Below are positions 36,017 through 45,860 of a stretch of DNA of 64,000 bases, piece by piece. Numbering within the stretch: the stretch's first letter is position 1; each line of letters begins with the position of its first letter. This DNA comes from Butyricimonas synergistica DSM 23225 (GTDB lineage: Bacteria > Bacteroidota > Bacteroidia > Bacteroidales > Marinifilaceae), in the NCBI RefSeq assembly GCF_000379665.1, contig NZ_KB903372.1:62822-126821 (forward strand), given 5' to 3'. Position numbers and translations under genes: made by a program. The notes below the pieces were generated by a model, which saw nothing but the letters and a program-made list of their open reading frames with translations, was not told the DNA's origin and did no database searches.

Positions 36017-37546
36017 TTATTTTATATTAGTTTCAATATCCGGAACAGGTACGACGAATACATTTTCCGCAGCCTCAATAAAACCGCCTTTTTCTGCCGG
36101 GATATTCTTATTCAAACGCTTATAAATAAAATAAGTCTGTCCTTCACCCAGCCATTCACGACGCATATCATTAATCAAAAGATTCACAAAGTCATCTGTG
36201 TTAGCTGTTGCAATCTGCTTCACGGACACGTCACTATCCTTCAATCCACGACACTTCTTTACATAGGACAAAAAAGTCTTTGCCTTACTTAATCCTTCCG
36301 CACCCCGTTTGCATAAAATCTCGGAAGCAATATAATACATTTCGCTCATCCGAATAAACGGGACAATATGATCGGAAACATCTATCACTGATGCCGTCGA
36401 ACCGGAAGACATCGCTTCATATTTTCTAAACCGGTAATTTGAATGTTGATTTTTCATATCCTCTATCCAGTACGTGAAGCGGTAATCGTTACTCTTCACG
36501 ATTTCCTCTTTTTCAACCTTCGTTTTGTACAAATCTTCACCGAAATAATTTTTCTCAATCTCGGAAACACACAAATAATAAGGTCTACTTTCATTTTCCA
36601 TGATATTTACGGCCGAATTATACTTCAACAAATCAATGACGTGCAGCCCAAATATAACATCCGAATAACATTTCCGATCCCCATAGGAATACCTGTTGGC
36701 AATACTAAAAGCCCTTTTCTCCGAGGCAAAATTAATCACTTCACTGGCTTGCTCTAAAGCCTCGTCCTCTTTCTGCGCATACAAGTACACTCGTGCCAAT
36801 AAAGCCGTCGCAGCCCAGTAATTCAAGTGGAATCCCCTACGACCTAGAAATGTATTCCCCTTAGTTTCAAAATTATCACTCCGGCTGAAAGTTTTTGCCG
36901 TATCAAATTTCCACAGCAACTGTTTTGCCTCTTTCAAATCTTTGGCTATCAATTCCAAACATTCATCAACCGTCTTCGGCTTTGAAACATAAGAGGGATA
37001 CGTATCTACATAAGGGATAAACTTACGTTCCCCAGGATTGGCAGCAGGAGCAGGTGCAAACAAGCGTAACATATCAAACTGTATGAAGGCACGCAATGCC
37101 AACGCCTCTCCCCAGATCATAGCCTTCTCCTGACCTTTCCAATCAAACATCTCAGAATCGGCATTTTCAATCTGTTGTACCAAATTATTGCAATTAGCCA
37201 CGACATTATACGCCTCTTTCCAAATAGAAGTAATCACCGGCTTCAGCGCATAATGATCCCACGCATACTTTTTGGCTCCGTATTCCATTTCATTTACACT
37301 ACCGGATTTATTATAAGAATACATTTGCCCTAATGCATCCGCAACTCCCCATGTCAACTGTTTCCCGTATAGGTTCTGCGATTCCATGCTATAATAAATA
37401 CCATTCAACGCATGACGGAAACCATTACCCGTGGTGAATAGCTTCTCCTCAGTAATCTCATCTTCCGGTTCCACATTCAACCATCCATTACATGATGACA
37501 TAAAGAATGGCAAAACTAAAATCAAATATAATAACTTATTTCTCAT
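36017..37546 (-). CDS. SusD/RagB-family surface nutrient-binding lipoprotein
   Basis: 509 residues; lipobox 'FFMSSC-NGWLNVEPEDEITEEKLFTTGNGFRHALNGIYYSM'. TPR-like body with 'IWGEALALRAFIQFDMLRLFAPAPA' and the canonical C-terminal 'MRREWLGEGQTYFIYKRLNKNI'. It lies 12 bp after the SusC stop and is its lid partner. Sequence and length closely match 60837-62360, its counterpart in block A. Ligand unknown; the downstream peptidases suggest peptides (inference). Confidence 0.95.
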   Translation of the reverse strand: MRNKLLYLILVLPFFMSSCNGWLNVEPEDEITEEKLFTTGNGFRHALNGIYYSMESQNLYGKQLTWGVADALGQMYSYNKSGSVNEMEYGAKKYAWDHYALKPVITSIWKEAYNVVANCNNLVQQIENADSEMFDWKGQEKAMIWGEALALRAFIQFDMLRLFAPAPAANPGERKFIPYVDTYPSYVSKPKTVDECLELIAKDLKEAKQLLWKFDTAKTFSRSDNFETKGNTFLGRRGFHLNYWAATALLARVYLYAQKEDEALEQASEVINFASEKRAFSIANRYSYGDRKCYSDVIFGLHVIDLLKYNSAVNIMENESRPYYLCVSEIEKNYFGEDLYKTKVEKEEIVKSNDYRFTYWIEDMKNQHSNYRFRKYEAMSSGSTASVIDVSDHIVPFIRMSEMYYIASEILCKRGAEGLSKAKTFLSYVKKCRGLKDSDVSVKQIATANTDDFVNLLINDMRREWLGEGQTYFIYKRLNKNIPAEKGGFIEAAENVFVVPVPDIETNIK

Positions 37547-37558
37547 ATTCTTAACTAA

Positions 37559-40500
37559 CTAGAACGTTGCACGTAAAGAAAAATTCACCGTCCGGGCAAA
37601 AGGATAACTGGTACCTCGCTCCTGCTTGATTGTTGATAAACGAAACAACTCATTTGTACTTACTTCTAGGCGAAGGGTCTTCAAATAAATCTTGCGCAAC
37701 CACGCCGAATTAAAGTCATAACTTAAATTCAACGCACTCATCGATAAAACATTCTCATCCTGGACAAAACGAGAGGTCGGCAAAGTAACGCTATTCATAT
37801 CCTGTATATCCTTTAAAGGCGTAATATCGCCCGGTTTTTCCCAACGTTGAGTCAACACCCGCTTGTCTACATTACTTCCCAATATATCCGCATTCTCGAC
37901 ATTCGCAATCAAAGTTTCATTATACGTTTGCTTTCCCCATTCATAAGCAAATGAAATGAACAACGACAAATTTTTGTAAGTTGCATTTATACCGAATGAA
38001 CCACTCGCTTTAGGCTCCGTATCTCCGAGTACAACCTCCTCACTAGCTTTCCACACGTTGCTGGCTTTACCGTTGCGATACAAGTATAACTCTTTCCCGT
38101 TAGTAGGATCAATACCCAGTGAACGCACACCATAGATCGCAGTCAAAGAAGCCCCTTCTTCATATTTCATAACCGGCTTAATAAAATCTTCATACGTTTT
38201 CCCGGCTTTAATCCATGCAGACGTCGACGTTTGACTCTCTTCCGCAAGTTCATAATACTCATCCACTTGAGAATTATACGATTTTAAGGCATCCGACACT
38301 TTCAATATCTCATTTTTATTGTGATTCAAGTTTCCCCATAAAGCCACATTCCAATCTTTATCTTTCAGCACATCGAAGCGGAACTGAATATCAAAACCTT
38401 TATTCAAAGTTTCTCCCAAATTACTCTTGTAAGAAGAAAATCCCGAAGATCCCGGTAATGTCACGTCTGTAATCAAATCTACAGTTTTATTGTAGTAATA
38501 ATCAAAAACAAGAGAAATTCGATTACTCCAAAATTCCAAATCCGTACCAACATTCAATTTATTCGTCGTTTCCCATTTCAAATCACTGTTTCCCAAGGCT
38601 TTCAGAGCGACACCGAACCCACTGATATACCAACGGTCAAAAGTCTTGTAAACCGTTCTCGCACTATAAGACGGGAAATTCACTTTGCCGGTTTGCCCGT
38701 ATGAAACACGAAGTTTCATGCGATTAATAATTTTACTACTCTGCAAAAAGTTATACTTGTGAACATTAATACCCATTCCCAACGACCAGAACGGAGCCCA
38801 TTTCTGATCCAACCCAAATTCGGAAGAACCGTCAAAACGAGCGGATATATCTGCCAAATAAATATCGTTCCAAGTATAATTCGCCATTAACAAGAATCCA
38901 GCCAAACGACTTGCACTCTGTGTTTTGTTCGGCTTTACAGTAATCTCAGCAGCGTAATTAGGTGAGTGGAATTCCCCAGAAGGAAACCCTCGATAGTGGC
39001 TGGAAGTACTTTCGGAGAAACGCGAAGTTGCATTCATCACCGCCGAGGCATTGATCGCATGACTGCCGAATACTTTCGAGAAATATGCCCCAACCTGCAT
39101 ATCCCAATTGGTAGATTCTCCTTTCATTAAATAAAGATCGCCCGCCAACTCCTTATCTTCACCCTGTGTTTTAGAGGTCGAATTCGAGGAAAGAGGATCA
39201 ATAAAACGCTCTCTCTTGTTAAACTCTTTCGTTATGGCAAATTGCCCTTTCAGGTATAAATAATCGGTCAGATACCACCGTGCCATCAATCGTTCAATAA
39301 ATACATCCCCTTTTTCAAACTCAAAATTATCCAAAAGAGCTTCATACAACGGATTATTCAACTTATCATCCCGATGAGGTATCGTAGAAAACTCCAAAGT
39401 ACCTTCTATCAACTTTCCATCCTTCGTATAAGGACGATCATAAGGCTGCAGGTGAGCGTAATCGGAAAAATCACCGTAAGGAGATTCATTTGCTTTCGTG
39501 TAATTGTACTCGATATAATTCACGACCTGCAAATTCTTAAGCCGGTAATCCACGTGAAATCCTAGATTCATCGTGTTCCGGTAAGAATCCTTCATAACAC
39601 CATTGTTGTTATTATAGGAAAGGTCAAGCCCATAACGCAAATCAGCATTTCCCCCCTCGATAGACAAACTATGCTTGTGATTCACGGCATTCCGCAAAGG
39701 CAACGACAACCAATCCGTGTTCACGCCTTCCTGCACTCGCAATAAACGTTCATTATACGCATCCAACGCCTGCCTCCAAGTTAGAAAATATTTAGGAGTA
39801 TAAATCCCTGCCTTCGTTTCAATCTCCAATTTTTCTCTAGCCGAAGCTAAATTATAATCAGAAAGATCTGGCATGGAAACGGTTCCGGTCATACTATAAG
39901 AAATAGTCACCTCTCCGGGCTTGGGCGCAACAGTCGTGATCACGACAACACCATTCGCCGCACGGGAACCATACATGGCTGTGGCAGCCGCATCCTTCAA
40001 TATCTGAATGTCTTCCACCCGCATCGGATCCATATCATACACCTTCTGCACGCTAACCTCGAAACCATCCATGATAAAAATCGGAAGGTTCGGATTATTT
40101 TTCAAAGAAGATTTTGACAACGCGTCTTTATCCAAATCTTTCACCCCGATACCCGAACGACCGCGGATATAAATCTCCGGTATAGCATTTGGGTCTGATC
40201 CCCATTTATTACTTTGCTGGATACGGAACGAGGGATCAAATGAAGATAGTGCCTGAATAACGTTCGTGGGGGACGCTTTCAACAAATCCTCCCGTTTCAC
40301 GGAAATCGAACTACCCGTGAAGCTCTCCTTTTTGATATTACCGTATCCCGTCACGACCACCTCTTCCATCTCCGCGACATCTTCCTTCATCGTGATAACC
40401 AATTCTTTCCCGTCATTCTTCCTGTCGTCACTCAAACGGTAATGAATTGTTTCCATCCCAATAAACGAAAATACCAGAATTGTACTATCCATCTGGGGTA

Positions 40501-41008
40501 TCTCAACTTTAAACTTCCCATCCACATCTGTTACCATTCCCAGTTTAGTACCTTTTATAAGGATTGTGACCCCGGGCAACGACATGCCCTTCTCATCGAT
40601 CACTTTACCTTTTATCTGCCGGGTTTTCTTCTGTACTTCCCCCTCCTTTGCGGGAGTGATAATGACCACATCGTTTTGAATAACATAAGATAAGGGCGTT
40701 CCCTTCAGTAACACCTTCAACACTTCGTCCAAAGTTGCGTCCTTCACCTTCAAATCCCGTTTCCCGAACTTCATGACCTCTTCTATCTGGTACAAAAAAC
40801 GATAACCTGTTTTTTGACTCACGTCCGTGATAGCTTGGTCAATCGTAACATCTTCCAGATTCATCGTCAATCTTGCGACCTGAGATTGCGCATCTACCTG
40901 CAGGAGGAAGAGAAACATAAACAGAAGAAGAAGAGCGCGTTTAAAAATAAATCGCATCTTTTTAAATCTTTGCATCCCGCTAAAGACTTCAATTCCGTTT
41001 TTTTTCAT
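37559..41008 (-). CDS. SusC-family TonB-dependent transporter with STN domain
   Basis: 1149 residues. I keep the ATG at 41008; later Met codons at 40975 and 40957 would shorten the basic leader before the signal 'IFKRALLLLFMFLFLLQVDAQ'. Domains: STN (about 44-120, 'ARLTMNLEDVTIDQAITDVSQKTGYRFLYQIEEV'), carboxypeptidase-regulatory-like (about 135-210), then plug with 'MEEVVVTGYGNIKKESFTGSSISV' and 'IYIRGRSGIG'. The barrel ends 'SYPFARTVNFSLRATF'. The STN domain plus the FecR and sigma genes directly upstream form a complete surface-signalling chain. Strongly similar to the partial SusC at 62373-64000. Confidence 0.96.
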   Translation of the reverse strand: MKKNGIEVFSGMQRFKKMRFIFKRALLLLFMFLFLLQVDAQSQVARLTMNLEDVTIDQAITDVSQKTGYRFLYQIEEVMKFGKRDLKVKDATLDEVLKVLLKGTPLSYVIQNDVVIITPAKEGEVQKKTRQIKGKVIDEKGMSLPGVTILIKGTKLGMVTDVDGKFKVEIPQMDSTILVFSFIGMETIHYRLSDDRKNDGKELVITMKEDVAEMEEVVVTGYGNIKKESFTGSSISVKREDLLKASPTNVIQALSSFDPSFRIQQSNKWGSDPNAIPEIYIRGRSGIGVKDLDKDALSKSSLKNNPNLPIFIMDGFEVSVQKVYDMDPMRVEDIQILKDAAATAMYGSRAANGVVVITTVAPKPGEVTISYSMTGTVSMPDLSDYNLASAREKLEIETKAGIYTPKYFLTWRQALDAYNERLLRVQEGVNTDWLSLPLRNAVNHKHSLSIEGGNADLRYGLDLSYNNNNGVMKDSYRNTMNLGFHVDYRLKNLQVVNYIEYNYTKANESPYGDFSDYAHLQPYDRPYTKDGKLIEGTLEFSTIPHRDDKLNNPLYEALLDNFEFEKGDVFIERLMARWYLTDYLYLKGQFAITKEFNKRERFIDPLSSNSTSKTQGEDKELAGDLYLMKGESTNWDMQVGAYFSKVFGSHAINASAVMNATSRFSESTSSHYRGFPSGEFHSPNYAAEITVKPNKTQSASRLAGFLLMANYTWNDIYLADISARFDGSSEFGLDQKWAPFWSLGMGINVHKYNFLQSSKIINRMKLRVSYGQTGKVNFPSYSARTVYKTFDRWYISGFGVALKALGNSDLKWETTNKLNVGTDLEFWSNRISLVFDYYYNKTVDLITDVTLPGSSGFSSYKSNLGETLNKGFDIQFRFDVLKDKDWNVALWGNLNHNKNEILKVSDALKSYNSQVDEYYELAEESQTSTSAWIKAGKTYEDFIKPVMKYEEGASLTAIYGVRSLGIDPTNGKELYLYRNGKASNVWKASEEVVLGDTEPKASGSFGINATYKNLSLFISFAYEWGKQTYNETLIANVENADILGSNVDKRVLTQRWEKPGDITPLKDIQDMNSVTLPTSRFVQDENVLSMSALNLSYDFNSAWLRKIYLKTLRLEVSTNELFRLSTIKQERGTSYPFARTVNFSLRATF

Positions 41009-41066
41009 ACTTTTACATGCTTAATGATTAATAATTGATTTTTTAATCGTTATTAGAACTCACTCG

Positions 41067-41099
41067 AGAGCAGGAAATAGTACCAATATTTTCTGCTCT
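41067..41099 (-). promoter_or_regulatory. 13-bp-stem hairpin in the FecR-SusC gap
   Basis: AGAGCAGGAAATA (41067-41079) and TATTTTCTGCTCT (41087-41099) form a 13-bp stem with a single G-U/A-C position and a 7-nt loop. It lies in the 107-bp gap (41009-41115) between FecR and SusC. In minus-strand RNA no U-run follows, so it looks more like a processing or stability element, or a transcript boundary, than a terminator. It may separate regulator and transporter expression. Confidence 0.55.
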
Positions 41100-41115
41100 T
41101 TATATTTAACAACAT

Positions 41116-42306
41116 CTATTTGAATATTTTACTCACGAACACGGTTCGGTCTTTCACCTCGAAATGTACCCGCGTAGCTTTCTCCAACATATCCAAGATC
41201 TCCATGAAATCCTCATATCGGGCCAACTCTCCGGAAAAATGATACTCTTTCAATTCCGGGTTTACCCAAAATACATCAATATTATACCAACGTCCCAAAC
41301 AAGCCATAATATCCTCCAGCGTATTATTCAACAATACAAGTCTTCCGTCCTTCCACGCGGAATAAAGACTCGCGTCTACCTCTCGCACAACCAGCTTGCT
41401 GTCTTCACAATTATATACAACTTGTTGATCCGGCTTAATCTTCACGCTCTGCTTTTTATCATACACCCGCACCAATCCTTCATTCAACGTGGTTTCCACC
41501 ATTTTCTTATCCGGATAAGCCTGCAAATTAAATTGAGTTCCAAGCACTTCGACAGAAACCTTATCATCCGCATTCACGACAAACGGGCGTGAAGCATCTT
41601 TTTTGACGATAAAGAAAGCCTCTCCCCGCAAAAATACATCCCGTTTGCTTTTCCCGAATTTTACAGGGAAACGGATCTCGGAACCCGAATTCAAAAACAC
41701 TTCCGTGCTATCAGACAAAAATAATTTGTACTCCCCGCCACGGGGTACCCGAATCGTATTATACGCCAGCACATCTTCTCCATCTCCTTCCCCGACTCCC
41801 TCGTAAGAAACCCGGCTACCGTCATTGCGGGCTATCATGCCGCTTCCCAGCGAAATCAATTGCATGGAAGTATCTTGCAATACAATCTTGTCACCAGAGG
41901 AAGTAATTAAAACAGCCTTGGAGCCACCCGTTTCAATACGGGCTATCGGTTGCGCAATCTCTTGTACCGCCGGCTTCCTTAAAAGTCCCAGGTACAACCC
42001 GATACCGACAAGTAATACGATAGAAGCCGCTATCCCCATCCACCAGGGAGATATACTCCAGCGTTTATCTTGTTCTACCAACTGCTTCTTTATCACCACC
42101 CATGACTCATTCACTTCAAAACGTTCGGCGTACAAATCTCTGTCAGGAACATTCTTCCCTTCAAGGATACGTTGAAACAATTCCCCGTTCCGAACATCCT
42201 CTTTCAACCACGCCTCCAATTTTTCTTCTTCGGCGGGAAGAATTGTTCCGATCATTTTTTTGGCGATCAAACGAGATATTTTATAATCTTTCGGATATTC
42301 CATCAT
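41116..42306 (-). CDS. FecR-family membrane anti-sigma factor (FecR plus DUF4974)
   Basis: 396 residues; starts MMEYPKDYKISRLIAKKMIG, either Met being possible. Cytoplasmic anti-sigma region about 1-80, membrane helix 'WWMGIAASIVLLVGIGLYLGLL', periplasmic FecR domain ('TIRVPRGGEYKLFLSDSTEVFLNSGSEIRFPVKF', 'RDVFLRGEAFFIVKKD'), and DUF4974 at the end ('LLNNTLEDIMACLGRWYNIDVFWVNPELKEYHFSGELARYEDFMEILDML'). Cognate sigma lies directly upstream and SusC downstream, the standard order, unlike block C. The sigma-type motif CATCC-N17-GTTCTG precedes it by 35 bp. Confidence 0.93.
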   Translation of the reverse strand: MMEYPKDYKISRLIAKKMIGTILPAEEEKLEAWLKEDVRNGELFQRILEGKNVPDRDLYAERFEVNESWVVIKKQLVEQDKRWSISPWWMGIAASIVLLVGIGLYLGLLRKPAVQEIAQPIARIETGGSKAVLITSSGDKIVLQDTSMQLISLGSGMIARNDGSRVSYEGVGEGDGEDVLAYNTIRVPRGGEYKLFLSDSTEVFLNSGSEIRFPVKFGKSKRDVFLRGEAFFIVKKDASRPFVVNADDKVSVEVLGTQFNLQAYPDKKMVETTLNEGLVRVYDKKQSVKIKPDQQVVYNCEDSKLVVREVDASLYSAWKDGRLVLLNNTLEDIMACLGRWYNIDVFWVNPELKEYHFSGELARYEDFMEILDMLEKATRVHFEVKDRTVFVSKIFK

Positions 42307-42340
42307 AAAACGTCCTAATTCTAATTTATATTTCTATTTA

Positions 42341-42368
42341 CAGAACGTCAAAATTTCAAAAAGGGATG
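42341..42368 (-). promoter_or_regulatory. Predicted ECF-sigma promoter CATCC-N17-GTTCTG before FecR (block B)
   Basis: On the minus strand CATCC is at 42368-42364 and GTTCTG at 42346-42341, with a 17-bp spacer, followed by TAAATAG as in the block C FecR copy. It lies in the 87-bp gap between sigma and FecR, 35 bp before the FecR start. Third copy of the motif in the window. Confidence 0.65.
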
Positions 42369-42393
42369 AGTGAACTTTTCGTTTTTTTTTCAA

Positions 42394-42966
42394 TTATATT
42401 TTTAACAGCAGAATCAAAAACACATAATAATAATCCTTCAACGCCACTCGCAGGACATCCATCGCTTTATATTTAAGCGATTTAACAGTATTCACCGCAA
42501 TCCCCAATTCCTCTGAAATTTCTTTATTCTGCTTACCTTCCAAACTCAATTTTATAATTCGACGACTTTGAGTCGGCAGTGCATCGATTGCCTCGTTAAC
42601 AATCCGGTATGTTTCCTCCTCAATCAATATGTCTCGAAAAAAATATTCATTGTCAGCAGCTCCTAAATTATCCTGAATAGGCATTTTCTTTTGCATCCTC
42701 AAATAATCGAAGCATTTATTTTTGACAGTTACATATAAAAATATATCCGGTGTGGTTGAAAAATCATAAGCTTCCCTCTTTTCCCACAAACGCATAAACA
42801 CCTCCTGAACAATATCTTTTGCAACATCCTCATCTCCAACAATACGGCAAGCGACCATACACATAGACAGGAAATATTTTTTAAATAAGACTTCATAAGC
42901 CGCAATATTACCCGCACGAATGGAGTTAAATAAAAAATCTTCGCTATTTTGATCACTTTCAGACAT
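42394..42966 (-). CDS. ECF RNA polymerase sigma factor (Bacteroidota expansion)
   Basis: 190 residues from the ATG at 42966 (MSESDQNSEDFLFNSIRAGNIAAYEVLFKKYF). The frame extends to 43065, but that would put the TATTTTTG promoter inside the coding region and add an odd hydrophobic leader, so I reject it. Sigma2: 'AAYEVLFKKYFLSMCMVACRIVGDEDVAKDIVQEVFMRLWEKREAY'. Sigma4: 'AIDALPTQSRRIIKLSLEGKQNKEISEELGIAVNTVKSLKYKAMDVLR'. Hydrophobic tail 'YYVFLILLLKI'. First gene of block B; FecR follows after 87 bp. Controlled by FecR at 41116 by family analogy. Confidence 0.93.
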   Translation of the reverse strand: MSESDQNSEDFLFNSIRAGNIAAYEVLFKKYFLSMCMVACRIVGDEDVAKDIVQEVFMRLWEKREAYDFSTTPDIFLYVTVKNKCFDYLRMQKKMPIQDNLGAADNEYFFRDILIEEETYRIVNEAIDALPTQSRRIIKLSLEGKQNKEISEELGIAVNTVKSLKYKAMDVLRVALKDYYYVFLILLLKI

Positions 42967-43004
42967 AATTCTATGAGTTACACCAGAAAAAACTCTTGCG
43001 GTCA

Positions 43005-43012
43005 CAAAAATA
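43005..43012 (-). promoter_or_regulatory. Predicted -7 element (TATTTTTG) of the block B sigma gene
   Basis: Minus-strand TATTTTTG, an exact TAnnTTTG match, 38 bp before the start codon at 42966. Same octamer as before the block C sigma gene (9713-9720). It supports independent, housekeeping-driven transcription of sigma downstream of the terminator at 43081-43116. Confidence 0.6.
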
Positions 43013-43080
43013 GAGAAAAAAATGATAATAACAATTTTACGAATGATTCTACTCGTTCGCACCACAACTATTTTGCAATA

Positions 43081-43116
43081 AAAAACTCGTTTTACAGCTG
43101 TAAAACGAGTTTTTTT
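43081..43116. terminator. Perfectly palindromic bidirectional terminator ending block A
   Basis: ACTCGTTTTA-CAGCTG-TAAAACGAGT (43085-43110) with A-runs on the left and T-runs on the right, so it works in both directions. It sits 18 bp after the S9 peptidase stop (43134) and separates block A from the sigma gene of block B. Confidence 0.85.
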
Positions 43117-43133
43117 ACGTTAGACTATTTCAC

Positions 43134-45839
43134 TCAATCATACTTTTGGTCTATCCCCCTCTCGTCGATATTTATCCCCTCCTTCATCCAACGAGGCATG
43201 GGAGCATCTTTCAGGTAATAGTCAAAGAATTGTTGCAAACGAATCGTCCAGTCCTTCTCTGCCGCTTTATTGTACAAGAAATGCTTGTCGCCCTTGTAAT
43301 TCAGTAACCAAGCGGGCTTTTGCAAACGACGCATGGCTAGGAATAAATTCAATCCTTCCGAGTAAGGCACCGCCTCATCCTTATCACAATGGAAAATCAA
43401 CAAAGGTGTCTGTATCTTATCGGCATAGAATATCGGGGAGTTTTTAATATACATTTCGGGATCGTCCCAAAGTGTTTTGCCCATACGGCTTTGTGTTTCC
43501 TCGTACATGAACATACGGGGCATTCCACTTCCTTCCCGAATTCCGGTGTAAGCCGAAACCATGTTTGAAACGGCTGCACCGGGATTAGCACACCGGAACA
43601 TATTTGTGCGGGTCACCAGGTAAGCCACCTGATAGCCCGACCAGCTATGTCCCTGTATCCCGATACGGTCTTTGTCGGCAATTCCCCGGTCGATCAACAT
43701 CTGGGAACCGCTCACCACGGCATTGTAGCTGCTCTCCCCGGGAGCTCCTACCGTGAAATGCACGTCCGGCATAAAGACCACGTACCCGTTGCTCACGTAG
43801 GTTACCACGTTAATCATGGCACTACTCAAGGCAGGCACGGGATTCACGTGAATATCTCCCGTGTGTGTTTCATAAAAGTTCACGATGACCGGGTAGCGTT
43901 TCGACGGATCGTAACCATCCGGCAGATACAACAGCCCCCGGTTCCGTTTGCCCTCGAAATTTGTCCACTCGACTAATTTCACGCTTCCCCAGTGATAATC
44001 CTTCTGCTGCGGGTTCGTGTCCGTAATCTTCACCGGACGGGCAAAATCGGTCTTACTCCACCATATATCACGGAACTCCTGGTAGTTCTGGCGAATGAAC
44101 ATACAATATTTCCCGTCACGTGTCATTTGGTTAAAATTGAATGCGTAAGGCCCTTCCATTAATTTACGAATCTTACGGGCAGGCGTCAACGCATATACCC
44201 CCTGATCCAAAGTTTCCGTGTTCACGGTTCTCAACAGAATATTTTGCTTCGTATCGATCCATTTAGAATCGTAATCCGTTTTCAACAATCGCAAAGAAAC
44301 GTTGTTCTTCCTTCCCCAACCGTCCGTAAGCGAATAAGTGGGATTCTTACCCGTCAGGTCAACCACCCACATATCATACCTGTCATAGAGGACAACTTCA
44401 TTTCCCCCGGCAAGCCAACCGGCAATACCATATGAGCCGGCAGGAACCGGTTTATCGTGGTCTTCATCGTACACGGGATAACCAATTGCCGTGGATATAT
44501 CTGTCAACTCTCCCGTGGTCGGGTCTAATTTATACCACGTTTTCTTTTCCCCGTAGTAAAACAAGGCATACTTCCCGTTCGGGCTCCATACCGGACGCTG
44601 GCGGAAATCCGAAAATATCAATTTCCGTTCCCCTGTTTCAAGGCTCACGAGATACAAATCCATCGCGTTTCCGTCACGCCAATCCGTGAGTCCCCGGTAA
44701 GGAGATTCATCCGCGATAATCACGTAATTGTATTCATCGCAAGTCGGATTGAACATATTATCCATCTCGGGTGGAGATACAAGAACACATTTTTTAGTAT
44801 CGATATGGTAAACGTACTTCGGAACATTGCGCCGATAACCTCGCCCGTGTCTTTGCCGGCTTTGGGAGAGTTCATCATCCCATTTCCACAATTCCAGCTC
44901 GAAACTCTTGTCCGGCTCTACTTTAGGGCGACGAGGAGCCGGAACTTTAGGCGAACCCTCCACGAAGATATACTTCCCGTTATTGAACGGGGTGTGTATT
45001 CCTCCCCGAACCTTATAATCTCCCGGAAGTTCGATTTCCTTGACATCCATGATCTGTTTATACTTGCCGTCTTTCAAATTAAAAGCATACAACAGATCGG
45101 GATCCTTCAGGTAAGACGTGTCCGACGCTACGGTGAATACACCATTCAAATCTCTCCTGTCCAAAGAAAAACTTATCAAACGGGCATCCGGGTCACCATA
45201 AATCAACCGTTGTTTTCCTTTCACCGGACCAGCATACAAGGATTTATAACCGTTACGCTCTTTCGTGTAGATGATCGTTTTATTATTATCCAGCAGTATA
45301 TGGTAATCCAGGCTATCCATAACCGTAGAATCTCCCGTTTCAAAATTCCAAATCACCAACCTCTTGATGTCATTGCCTTTCTCGTTCTTACCGATAGGAT
45401 AAGAATAAGTCATCACGGGAGAATCAGAGGATTCGTTACAGTCATAAGGTCTATCCCACAACTGTTTTTTCATATTCTTTAAAGTCAACAGGAAAACGGA
45501 ATCTTTCACCAACCCGGAAGTATCTTGCGGAGATGGAGATACCACGTATTTCAAACATTTTCCGTTATTAAAGAAATTGGTTTGCCGTACATTTTCCAAC
45601 TCGTAGGTTTTCCCAGACTCGTTATGATGCAGGTAAGTGACAGGCGTATCTTTTTCATGCTCGTCGCTGTCAATATACACGAAACGATAGGTGATCCATT
45701 TCCCGTCATCCGACATATGCTGACCTTCAACTCTGCGCCACAATTTATAAGCCTCCATATCAAGGGGCTTTTTTTGTGCCGCGGCAGGTAGAACAATTCC
45801 CAGCAAGAATAATACAATTAAATATTTCCGAATCTTCAT
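43134..45839 (-). CDS. S9-family serine peptidase (prolyl-oligopeptidase type), long form
   Basis: 901 residues from the ATG at 45839 (MKIRKYLIVLFLLGIVLPAAA-QKKPLDMEAYKLWRRVEG); the frame to 45875 adds 12 residues before the signal peptide. Propeller about residues 30-640, then the hydrolase domain with Ser in GHSWSG (about 732, codon 43644-43646), Asp in 'HCDKDEAVPYSEG' and His in 'GDKHFLYN'. Its closest relative in the window is 26091-28793 and they share whole-length colinearity. Last gene of block A, 124 bp after the dead metalloprotease, with a hairpin in the gap that may reduce or separate its expression. Likely a periplasmic oligopeptidase working on products of the upstream proteases (inference). 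Confidence 0.92.
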   Translation of the reverse strand: MKIRKYLIVLFLLGIVLPAAAQKKPLDMEAYKLWRRVEGQHMSDDGKWITYRFVYIDSDEHEKDTPVTYLHHNESGKTYELENVRQTNFFNNGKCLKYVVSPSPQDTSGLVKDSVFLLTLKNMKKQLWDRPYDCNESSDSPVMTYSYPIGKNEKGNDIKRLVIWNFETGDSTVMDSLDYHILLDNNKTIIYTKERNGYKSLYAGPVKGKQRLIYGDPDARLISFSLDRRDLNGVFTVASDTSYLKDPDLLYAFNLKDGKYKQIMDVKEIELPGDYKVRGGIHTPFNNGKYIFVEGSPKVPAPRRPKVEPDKSFELELWKWDDELSQSRQRHGRGYRRNVPKYVYHIDTKKCVLVSPPEMDNMFNPTCDEYNYVIIADESPYRGLTDWRDGNAMDLYLVSLETGERKLIFSDFRQRPVWSPNGKYALFYYGEKKTWYKLDPTTGELTDISTAIGYPVYDEDHDKPVPAGSYGIAGWLAGGNEVVLYDRYDMWVVDLTGKNPTYSLTDGWGRKNNVSLRLLKTDYDSKWIDTKQNILLRTVNTETLDQGVYALTPARKIRKLMEGPYAFNFNQMTRDGKYCMFIRQNYQEFRDIWWSKTDFARPVKITDTNPQQKDYHWGSVKLVEWTNFEGKRNRGLLYLPDGYDPSKRYPVIVNFYETHTGDIHVNPVPALSSAMINVVTYVSNGYVVFMPDVHFTVGAPGESSYNAVVSGSQMLIDRGIADKDRIGIQGHSWSGYQVAYLVTRTNMFRCANPGAAVSNMVSAYTGIREGSGMPRMFMYEETQSRMGKTLWDDPEMYIKNSPIFYADKIQTPLLIFHCDKDEAVPYSEGLNLFLAMRRLQKPAWLLNYKGDKHFLYNKAAEKDWTIRLQQFFDYYLKDAPMPRWMKEGINIDERGIDQKYD

Positions 45840-45860
45840 TTTTTTTTCTTTTATAATTTC

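Noticed and set aside
42967-43065. N-terminal extension of the block B sigma factor (33 extra residues)
   Set aside because: It would place the TATTTTTG promoter inside the gene and adds a hydrophobic leader foreign to sigma factors. The ATG at 42966 matches the family start.
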